From Variovorax paradoxus (GTDB lineage Bacteria > Pseudomonadota > Gammaproteobacteria > Burkholderiales > Burkholderiaceae_C): a DNA stretch of 64,000 nucleotides. Shown here one piece after another: positions 57,580-64,000 of the stretch. The DNA lies in assembly GCF_009498455.1 (NCBI RefSeq), contig NZ_CP045644.1, forward strand, positions 1,891,001 to 1,955,000, written 5' to 3'. Both the position numbers and the translations under genes were made by a program. Under the pieces are notes generated by a model that ran no database searches, was not told the DNA's origin, and saw only the letters and a list, made by a program, of their open reading frames with translations. How positions within the stretch are numbered: the first letter of the stretch is position 1; each line of letters opens with the position of its first letter.

Positions 57580-60021
57580 ATGACGCGTTCTTCCGCCCAG
57601 TTCACGCAGCCTGCCGGGGTGTCGTCGGCGTCTCCCTTGCTGGTCGCCACCGCCGTGGTGCTCGGCCTCGCGGGCCTGGTGCTCGCCGCTGCGGGCGCGT
57701 GGCTTATCGCGCTCGGCGGCTCGTGGTACTACCTCGTCGCGGGGCTCGGGCTCCTCGCGTCGGCGTGGCTGCTGAAGCGCGGCGGCGGCATCGGTCTGCT
57801 GGTCTATGCGGCGGTGGTGCTGCTGACGCTGGTGTGGTCGCTGTGGGAGGTGGGCTTCGACTGGTGGCCGCTGGCCGCGCGCGGCGATGTGTTCTTCGTG
57901 CTCGGCCTGTTCCTGCTCTCGCCGTGGGTGGCGCGTGCGCTGGCGCGCCGCGATGCCACGGGCATCGGGCCCACGCGCGCCGTGCTCGGCGGCGTGCTCG
58001 CGGCCTTCCTCGTTGCCGCGGTGGTTTCGTGGACGCGCGAGCCCGGCCGCATCGAAGGCATCGCGCCGCTGCCCGATGCATCGAGCAATGCAACCAGCAA
58101 CGCAGCCGCCCACCCGCCACCGCCCACGGATGAGTGGACCGCCTACAGCGGCACCGGTTTCGGCCAGCGCTACTCGGCGCTCGACCAGATCACGCCGGCC
58201 AACGTCGGGCAGCTCCAGGAGGCGTGGCACTTCCGTACCGGCGACGTGCGCGGCCAGCCCGGCGATCCGGAGGAGACGACCTTCGAGGTCACGCCGCTGA
58301 AGATCGGCGAGCGGCTCTTTTTGTGCACGCCGCACCAGTCGGTGGTGGCGCTCGACGCGACCACGGGCGCGCAGCTGTGGCGCTACACGCCCGAGATCAA
58401 GCGCCCGCTCGCGCTGCAGCACCTGACCTGCCGCGGGCTCTCGTACCACGCGGGCAGCGCGTCGCCCTCGCCAGCACCGGCACCCGCACCCGCAGGCGAC
58501 TGCAGCGCCAAGCTCTTCATGCCCACCGCCGACGGCCGCGTGCTCGCGCTCAACCCCGAGAACGGCAAGCCCTGCATGGCCTTCGGCAATGGCACGGGGC
58601 AGATCGACCTGTGGAAGAACATGCCCAACGTGAACCCGGGCTCGTATTACTCGACCTCGCCCGTCGTCGTGACGCGCTCGCTGTTCATCGTGGGCGGCAC
58701 CGTGCTCGACAACGTCTCGACGAAGGAAGCCTCGGGCGTGATCCGCGCCTTCGACGTGAACACCGGCGCGCTGGTGTGGAACTGGGATTCAGGCAACCCC
58801 GAGGACACCGCGCCCATCGCGCCCGATCGCACCTACAGCGCCAACTCGCCCAACAGCTGGTCGATCTCCAGCGTGGACGAGGCGCTGGGCCTGGTCTACG
58901 TGCCCACGGGCAACCAGCCGCCCGACCAGTGGGGCGGCAAGCGCACCGAGGGCGCCGAGCGCTATTCGTCGTCGGTGGTGGCGCTCGACCTGGCGAGCGG
59001 CCGCGTGCGCTGGCATTTCCAGACCGTGCACCACGACCTGTGGGACTACGACGTGCCGTCGCAGCCCAGCCTCGTCGACCTGCGCGTGGGCAGCGAGACC
59101 CTTCCCGCGCTGGTGCAGCCGACCAAGCAGGGCGAGCTCTTCGTGCTCGATCGGCGCAACGGCCAGCCGATCGTGCCGGTGACCGAGCGGCCCGTGCCGC
59201 AGGGCGCAGCCGCAGGCGACCGCACCGCGCCGACGCAGCCGGTGTCGGGCCTGTCGTTCGATCCGCCCGCGCTCACGCCGGCCGATATGTGGGGCGGCAC
59301 GGTCTTCGATCAGCTGGCCTGCCGCATCGCGTTCCACCGGCTGCGCTACGAAGGCCGCTACACGCCGCCGTCGACGCAGGGCTCGTTGATCTATCCGGGC
59401 AACTTCGGCGTCTTCAACTGGGGCGGCATCGCGGTCGATCCGCAGCGGCAGATCGCCTTCGCCACGCCGACCGCGCTGGCCTTCGTGTCGAAGCTCGTGC
59501 CGCGCGCCGACGACACCACGCCGTACGTGCAGGGAAAAAACCGTCCGAACGACAGCCTGCCCGCGCTCAACGAGAACTTCGGCGCGCCCTTCGCGGTGAA
59601 GCTCAGCGCGTTCACGTCAGTGTTCGGCCTGCCGTGCCAGGCGCCGCCGTGGGGCCACGTGGCCGCCGCCGACCTGCGCAGCGGCAAGGTCGTGTGGAAG
59701 CACAAGAACGGCACGGTGCGCGACAGCTCGCCGCTGCCGCTGCCCTTCGCGATGGGCGTGCCGAACCTCGGCGGCCCGGTCATGACGGCGGGCGGCGTCG
59801 CCTTTCTCTCGGGCACGCTCGACCAGTACGTGCGCGGCTACGACGTCGGCAACGGCAAGGAACTGTGGCGCAGCCGTCTGCCCGCCGGCGGACAGGCCAC
59901 GCCGATGACCTACCGCGGCAGCGACGGGCGCCAGTACGTGGTGGTGGCGGCGGGCGGCCACGGCTCGCTGGGCACGCGCACGGGCGACCATGTGATCGCG
60001 TACGCGCTGCCGAAGCGCTGA
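57580..60021 (+). CDS. gcd: Membrane-bound PQQ-dependent dehydrogenase, glucose/quinate/shikimate family
   Basis: The 813-residue quinoprotein has four to five N-terminal membrane helices (to about residue 150), which take electrons to ubiquinone, and a periplasmic eight-bladed propeller. Propeller motifs include WTAYSGTGFGQRYSALDQIT, ALDATTGAQLWRYTPEIK and the C-terminal GHGSLGTRTGDHVIAYALP. It oxidises a sugar or cyclitol in the periplasm; glucose is the likeliest substrate, quinate possible. Confidence 0.9.
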   Translation: MTRSSAQFTQPAGVSSASPLLVATAVVLGLAGLVLAAAGAWLIALGGSWYYLVAGLGLLASAWLLKRGGGIGLLVYAAVVLLTLVWSLWEVGFDWWPLAARGDVFFVLGLFLLSPWVARALARRDATGIGPTRAVLGGVLAAFLVAAVVSWTREPGRIEGIAPLPDASSNATSNAAAHPPPPTDEWTAYSGTGFGQRYSALDQITPANVGQLQEAWHFRTGDVRGQPGDPEETTFEVTPLKIGERLFLCTPHQSVVALDATTGAQLWRYTPEIKRPLALQHLTCRGLSYHAGSASPSPAPAPAPAGDCSAKLFMPTADGRVLALNPENGKPCMAFGNGTGQIDLWKNMPNVNPGSYYSTSPVVVTRSLFIVGGTVLDNVSTKEASGVIRAFDVNTGALVWNWDSGNPEDTAPIAPDRTYSANSPNSWSISSVDEALGLVYVPTGNQPPDQWGGKRTEGAERYSSSVVALDLASGRVRWHFQTVHHDLWDYDVPSQPSLVDLRVGSETLPALVQPTKQGELFVLDRRNGQPIVPVTERPVPQGAAAGDRTAPTQPVSGLSFDPPALTPADMWGGTVFDQLACRIAFHRLRYEGRYTPPSTQGSLIYPGNFGVFNWGGIAVDPQRQIAFATPTALAFVSKLVPRADDTTPYVQGKNRPNDSLPALNENFGAPFAVKLSAFTSVFGLPCQAPPWGHVAAADLRSGKVVWKHKNGTVRDSSPLPLPFAMGVPNLGGPVMTAGGVAFLSGTLDQYVRGYDVGNGKELWRSRLPAGGQATPMTYRGSDGRQYVVVAAGGHGSLGTRTGDHVIAYALPKR

Positions 60022-60030
60022 AGGTTGCGC

Positions 60031-61293
60031 TCAGTCCGCAGCCAGCCCTTCGCTCTCCCGCCAGCCGCGCATGCGTCGATAGAGCGTCCCGCGCGACACC
60101 TTGAGCTGACGTGCCGCCTGCGACACATTGCCGCCGTGCGCTGCTAGCGTTTCCTCGATCAGCTTGCGGCTGTGTTCGCGCAGCGTCTCGGCGTGAGGAG
60201 TCTGTGGGTCGTCGACTGTGGCTGTGCAATCTGCGTCGGCAGCGACCGCGTCGAGCGTGGGTGCGATGGGCGTCGACGCGTGCAGAGCGGGCATTGCCAC
60301 CGCGTGCTTGAAGTCCACGCCGTCCGCGCCCTTCAGATGCGCCTGCACCCACACGCCGAGCCCACTCGCAAGCCGCAACGGCTGCGCGGATTCGCGGTGC
60401 CCCAGCCGCAGCAGGCTCGCGAGGTCGTGGCCCAGCAGGCATTCGACATCGCGCTCGTCCGCCGCATCGGGCAAGCGCCCGAGCAAGCGCGCGCCCGCGT
60501 TGTTGAGCCACGCGATCGTGCCGTCCGGCGCGATGCCGGCGAGCGCTTCCAGCGGCGTGCCGAGCAGCGTCGGGCTCGCTTGGAAACGAAGGATGAGGTG
60601 GTCGCGCGACTGCGCCTGGAGCAATCGGTTTTCGATCGTCGTCGCATATAGCGACACCATCGACGCCGCATCGAAGCCGAAGCGGCGCGCCTCTGCCGTG
60701 AGGTCGAGCACACCGGCGAGGCGACCCGTCACGTCGCGTATCGGCGCGGCCGCGCACTGCATCTCGCCCAGCACGTCGAAGTAGTGCTCCGCGCCGTCGA
60801 CCGCGCAGGCCTGCCCCGTGGTGGCGACGATGCCCGGTGCGGTGGTGCCTACGATGCGCTCGGAGATGTTCACGCCCACGCGCGCGGTTTTGCGCAGCAC
60901 CGGCTGGTGCGCGGCGGCGGGTTGGTGCGTGACGTGCACCACCACGCCCTCGCGGTCGGTGAGGATCACGCGGCAGTCGGTGCCGGCGAGCGCGTGCTCC
61001 ATCTGCCCGAGTTCCTGCCGCGCCACCTCGAGCAGCTCGCGGTTGCGCGCGAGCGTGGCGTGCAGGCGGCTGGGCGTGACGGCATCGAAGGGCACGATGC
61101 GCTGGCGGTCGGCATGGGTGCGGGTGCAGCGCATCCACGACTGGAGCACCGCCTCGCCGATGAGGCCGGAGGGCCGCACGCCTTCCTCGAAGAACTGCCG
61201 CCGCGCGAGCGCCACGCGCTCCGCGGGCGTGCTGGTGAAGAGCTGGCGCGGCGCATCCGCGGTGCCCAGCCTGTCGAATATGTCGTGAGCCAT
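60031..61293 (-). CDS. GAF/Fis-type regulator without AAA+ domain (AcoR-like)
   Basis: The 420-residue protein has an AcoR-like head (LARRQFFEEGVRPSGLIGEA, IVPFDAVTPSRLHA), a GAF domain (VGVNISERIVGTTAPGIVAT), a PAS-like segment (GIAPDGTIAWLNNAGARLLG) and a C-terminal Fis helix-turn-helix (HGGNVSQAARQLKVSRGTLY). The sigma-54 ATPase domain of AcoR is missing, so it cannot act as a normal sigma-54 activator. ATG 61293 is used; TTG 61344 lies within a palindrome. It probably controls the PQQ dehydrogenases. Confidence 0.85.
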   Translation of the reverse strand: MAHDIFDRLGTADAPRQLFTSTPAERVALARRQFFEEGVRPSGLIGEAVLQSWMRCTRTHADRQRIVPFDAVTPSRLHATLARNRELLEVARQELGQMEHALAGTDCRVILTDREGVVVHVTHQPAAAHQPVLRKTARVGVNISERIVGTTAPGIVATTGQACAVDGAEHYFDVLGEMQCAAAPIRDVTGRLAGVLDLTAEARRFGFDAASMVSLYATTIENRLLQAQSRDHLILRFQASPTLLGTPLEALAGIAPDGTIAWLNNAGARLLGRLPDAADERDVECLLGHDLASLLRLGHRESAQPLRLASGLGVWVQAHLKGADGVDFKHAVAMPALHASTPIAPTLDAVAADADCTATVDDPQTPHAETLREHSRKLIEETLAAHGGNVSQAARQLKVSRGTLYRRMRGWRESEGLAAD

Positions 61294-61628
61294 GGTGCTC
61301 GATGCCTCCCTGGATTCGGGGACCACAGCGAATGTGTCCCGCAATGGAACAGCACCGGACTGGGGAAATCCCGAAGAGACACGGGCTGGGCGAGCAGGGC
61401 GGTCATACAGAAGCCATAGCTTGTCGCAGCGATCGAGAGTGGCGTGTCCAAGAGTGCTAAATCGGCATTTCCGAGCAAAGTGTTCCTAGTAGAAATCGGA
61501 GTATTTGTCTTCAGTGCGTTCTCTCCAAGAGGGCGGCGGTTGCGAATGCTCTGAGATGGTCATCTTTCGATTTCCGTCAGACTAACATCGCTGCTACATT
61601 CAAAAACTAACTACCACTGGAGGTGGAG
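61294..61628. other. 335-bp gene-free region carrying repeat copy A
   Basis: The left part holds the 40-bp repeat copy A (61335-61374). From about 61490 the sequence turns AT-richer and leads to the two-gene cassette, with a GGAGG ribosome site at 61618-61622. No gene is seen in it. Confidence 0.6.
61335..61374 (+). repeat. 40-bp direct repeat, copy A, with regulator-type palindromes
   Basis: It contains TGTCCC-GCAAT-GGAACA (61335-61351, one mismatch from a perfect palindrome) and GGGAAATCCC. It matches copy B (63108-63147) at 34 of 40 positions in the same orientation. Confidence 0.8.
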
Positions 61629-62192
61629 ATGACAGACGGCACCGCGCGAGCCAAATTTAGCTTGGCTGATGGTCGAATTGAGATTGAGGGGTCTGAGGCG
61701 TTCGTAATGGCACAACTTGCGAAGCTCGAGCCGTTGCTTGCGAAGTTAATTGAGCAACGTCCTGCGCCAAGCTCGTCTGCCCCGATCACCAGTGCGGCTG
61801 CGGGAAACGGAGCCACTGCGGGGGCTTCTGCCGCTGCGTCTGTCGCTCCTGGACTCGATGCTTATCTGAACCTCTTCGCATTGGCCGACGAAAAAATTCA
61901 GATTCTTAAATCGCTGCCTGGGAGTTCGAAGTCCGGAAAGACGTTGGCTGCAGCTCAGCTCCTGACGCTCGCGAATGAGCTGAATGGAAAGAAGGCAACA
62001 AATATCGAAGAAATACGTAGCACGTGTACTGCGCATGCGTGTCTCGATAGGCCCAACTTTGCGACAACTTTCAAGGGAGCGTCAGCCAAAGAGTGGTTCA
62101 CCTTTTCCGGGACTGGTGCGACTCAGACAATCTCGTTGACTTATCCCGGTAGAGTGAAAGCAAAAGAACTGGCAAATCTACTCAACAAATGA
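61629..62192 (+). CDS. Unknown protein, first gene of the low-GC cassette
   Basis: The 187-residue product has a short beta-like head (AKFSLADGRIEIEGSEAFVM), an Ala/Ser linker (about 50-77) and a C-terminal domain (LADEKIQILKSLPGSSKSGK, then AKEWFTFSGTGATQTISL) that may be a winged helix. No family is recognised with certainty. ATG 61629 has GGAGG six bases upstream. Its GC and codon use are clearly lower than its neighbours. It is coupled to the next gene by a 4-bp overlap. Confidence 0.75.
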   Translation: MTDGTARAKFSLADGRIEIEGSEAFVMAQLAKLEPLLAKLIEQRPAPSSSAPITSAAAGNGATAGASAAASVAPGLDAYLNLFALADEKIQILKSLPGSSKSGKTLAAAQLLTLANELNGKKATNIEEIRSTCTAHACLDRPNFATTFKGASAKEWFTFSGTGATQTISLTYPGRVKAKELANLLNK

Positions 62193-62941
62193 CGATCGAA
62201 GCGGCCCTCAAGGCTAAGTTTCCGACGGATGTTTGCGACGCATTACTTGCCGCGTACAAGGAAATTGAAGAGAGCTTCTCTCTTCAGAAGTGGAAAGCTA
62301 CGGAGCTTGACGCAGGGCATTTTGTAGAGGCATCTCGACGGCTGATTGAACAAGAGCTTTTGGGGAGCTACACCCCCATCGGCAAGAGCTTGCCTGGCTT
62401 CAGTGACGCTGAGCTGAAGAAATATGAAAACGCGGCAGGCGACGAATCGCTGCGCATGCTCATCCCTCGCGTTCTGAAGTCGATCTTCAATATCAGGAAT
62501 AAGCGCGGCATCGGGCATCTCGGGCTCATTTCGGCGAATGAGATGGACTCGACGCTCATTCTTTACAGCGTGAAATGGGTCTTGGCGGAGTTCGTTCGGC
62601 TGGCAACCGGTGCGGACCCAAGTGCGACCCAGAAGATGATCGACTCCATCGTGGAGCGCCGAATCGGCGTCTTGTGGAAGCAAGACGGCATCACGCGAGT
62701 TCTTGAGAACAAGATGGAGGCGAGAGACCAAGTTCTGGTGCTCTTGTTCGATTCAAATCCCCTAGCCGAAAATGAACTTCAGAAGATCACTGAATACCGG
62801 AACACCACGAACTTCAGGAAGATTTTGAAGCGCCTTCACAACTCGCGAATGATCGATTGGACCGTAGGTGGAAAAGCCTTCATCACACCGAAAGGCTCTG
62901 CAGCCGCTGAGGCCGTGATTCTCAAGTACAGACCGAAGTAG
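62189..62941 (+). CDS. HEPN-like protein, second gene of the low-GC cassette
   Basis: The 250-residue helical protein has IFNIRNKRGIGHLGLISANE near residues 94-113. The RN-x5-H pattern is the catalytic motif of HEPN ribonucleases, common in abortive-infection and toxin proteins. The C-terminal half (QKITEYRNTTNFRKILKRLH, then KAFITPKGSAAAEAVI) looks like a winged helix. A toxin or defence effector is a reasonable guess, not shown. Confidence 0.7.
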   Translation: MTIEAALKAKFPTDVCDALLAAYKEIEESFSLQKWKATELDAGHFVEASRRLIEQELLGSYTPIGKSLPGFSDAELKKYENAAGDESLRMLIPRVLKSIFNIRNKRGIGHLGLISANEMDSTLILYSVKWVLAEFVRLATGADPSATQKMIDSIVERRIGVLWKQDGITRVLENKMEARDQVLVLLFDSNPLAENELQKITEYRNTTNFRKILKRLHNSRMIDWTVGGKAFITPKGSAAAEAVILKYRPK

Positions 62942-63107
62942 GAATGGGCTTCGGTAAGAGTGCGGGGTAGCAAGCGTGGTTGGACGCCAAGAAAAAATTG
63001 GCCGGGGAACGACTCCAGCTAGAACCTGTTCAGTCAAGCGGCTCGCTGCTCTCGCCGGCAGGGGGCTTTGAGTCGTCTGGCGAACAAGCGCTCAAAACAA
63101 CTCTTGA

Positions 63108-63147
63108 TGTTCCGTAATGGAACAGTGTCGGACTCGGGAAATCCCGA
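63108..63147 (+). repeat. 40-bp direct repeat, copy B, upstream of the PQQ alcohol dehydrogenase
   Basis: It holds a perfect palindrome TGTTCC-GTAAT-GGAACA (63108-63124) and a second one CTCGGGA-AA-TCCCGAG. It lies about 50-90 bp before the dehydrogenase start and is a likely regulator site. The 258-bp gap after the HEPN-like gene holds no other gene. Confidence 0.8.
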
Positions 63148-63199
63148 GGGTGAGCGCGAAGACCGCGCGCGTGATCCTTGCGCAATAAGGAGACCCATG

Positions 63200-64000
63200 A
63201 TGAAAAACACACCCCCCAGGCTGCTTGTGCTCGCCGGCGCTTTGCTGTGCCTGTGTACGACGACGACGACGGTCACGGCCCAGAACGCGCAGGACCGCGC
63301 GGCGGCCGCTACGAAGAAAGTCGACGCCAACTTCGTGCGCGCCAACGCGGCGAAGAAGACGCCCGACTGGCCCAGCTATGGGCTCGACTACGCGGAGTCG
63401 CGCTTCAGCAAGCTCGACCAGGTCAACACCGGCAACGTGAAGCAGCTCGGGCTGGTCTGGTCGTACAACCTGGAGTCGACGCGCGGCGTGGAAGCCACGC
63501 CGCTGGTGGTCGACGGCATCATGTACGTCACGGCCTCGTGGAGCGTGGTGCATGCGATCGACACGCGCACCGGCCAGAAGATCTGGAGCTTCGATCCGCA
63601 GGTCGACCGTTCCAAGGGCTTCAGGGGCTGCTGCGACGTGGTCAACCGCGGCGTGGCGCTGTACGAGGGCCGCGTCTACGTGGCCGCCTACGACGGCCGC
63701 CTGATCGCGCTGGACGCCGCCACCGGCCAGAAGGTGTGGGAGAAGAACACCATCGACGGCCAGAAGGGCAGCTACACCATCACCGGCGCGCCGCGCGTGT
63801 TCAAGGGCAAGGTCATCATCGGCAACGGCGGCGCCGAGTACGGCGTGCGCGGCTACGTCACCGCCTACGACGCAAAAACCGGCGACCAGAAGTGGCGCTG
63901 GTTCGTGGTGCCCGGCGACCCGAGCAAGCCCTTCGAAGACGAGTCGATGGCGCGCGCCGCCAAGACCTGGGACCCTTCGGCCAAGTACTGGGAAGCCGGC
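63200..64000 (+). CDS. PQQ-dependent methanol/ethanol-type dehydrogenase, 3'-truncated by the window edge
   Basis: The 267 visible residues start with a signal peptide (LLVLAGALLCLCTTTTTVTA) and the propeller start WPSYGLDYAESRFSKLDQVN. The vicinal Cys pair GCCDVVNRG, which lies against PQQ in alcohol dehydrogenases, is present. ATG 63200 has AAGGAG at seven bases; ATG 63197 is four bases away. It oxidises alcohols in the periplasm. A C-terminal haem domain cannot be judged from this part. Confidence 0.92.
   Translation, partial: MKNTPPRLLVLAGALLCLCTTTTTVTAQNAQDRAAAATKKVDANFVRANAAKKTPDWPSYGLDYAESRFSKLDQVNTGNVKQLGLVWSYNLESTRGVEATPLVVDGIMYVTASWSVVHAIDTRTGQKIWSFDPQVDRSKGFRGCCDVVNRGVALYEGRVYVAAYDGRLIALDAATGQKVWEKNTIDGQKGSYTITGAPRVFKGKVIIGNGGAEYGVRGYVTAYDAKTGDQKWRWFVVPGDPSKPFEDESMARAAKTWDPSAKYWEAG

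Noticed and set aside
61294..61344. TTG start at 61344 for the Fis-type regulator
   Set aside because: It lies within the palindrome of repeat copy A and adds 17 residues unlike the family; the ATG at 61293 is more plausible.
61335..63147. Insertion sequence with target duplication
   Set aside because: No transposase or terminal inverted repeats, and the 40-bp copies differ at 6 positions, so they are not a fresh target duplication; they could equally be two regulator sites.

Overview
The window is about 64 kb of GC-rich (roughly 65-68%) chromosome from a beta-proteobacterium, most likely Comamonadaceae and Variovorax-like. The evidence is the sequence character of the ribosomal proteins, the aerobic 2-aminobenzoyl-CoA gene set, a Bug-family binding protein, a DUF1840 protein and PQQ dehydrogenases. 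No database search was possible; assignments rest on reading motifs, gene order and codon use.

Layout. 1-3.1 kb: end of ubiA, a MaoC-like protein, and on the minus strand proC with a Tat-lipoprotein of the phytase-like esterase group. 3.3-12.3 kb: the spc and alpha ribosomal operons (rplN to rplQ, with secY and rpoA), started by a near-consensus promoter, lacking infA between secY and rpmJ, with an intrinsic terminator between rpsK and rpsD, and followed by an initiator tRNA gene. 12.5-19.4 kb: a translationally coupled minus-strand operon for CoA-dependent aerobic anthranilate breakdown (two-domain monooxygenase/reductase, MarR, enoyl-CoA hydratase, acyl-CoA dehydrogenase, CoA ligase, RidA). 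19.5-30.8 kb: cyclopropane synthase, DUF1840, Bug protein, a LysR/SDR pair, MarR, an orphan E1 alpha/beta pair, an ABC binding protein, and a fused FAD monooxygenase-alpha/beta hydrolase divergent from a TetR regulator.

30.9-52.9 kb is the outstanding region. It carries a Mu-like control module (LexA-type repressor, Ner, DUF3164, Mor) and a lysis cassette with an embedded o-spanin. These are followed by a full flexible (siphovirus-type) tail: terminator, tube, frameshifted chaperone, tape measure, distal tail, Cys peptidase, 2235-residue J-like fibre and a second fibre. It has no integrase, transposase, terminase, portal, capsid or protease gene. This is what an F-type tailocin (phage-tail bacteriocin) looks like. 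The tail chaperone pair is joined by a textbook A AAA AAC -1 frameshift heptamer. At its left border lies an AT-rich stretch with TAG repeats and a perfect DnaA box.

53.1-57.5 kb: a xylose-type ABC transporter (xylF, xylH, a one-domain xylG) with a ROK repressor gene and a perfect 9-9-9 operator. 57.6-64 kb: a membrane PQQ glucose-type dehydrogenase, a Fis-type regulator without AAA+ domain, and the start of a soluble methanol/ethanol-type PQQ dehydrogenase. Between the last two sits a low-GC two-gene cassette, one gene with a HEPN-like RNx5H motif, bracketed by 40-bp direct repeats. It is a candidate defence or toxin module.
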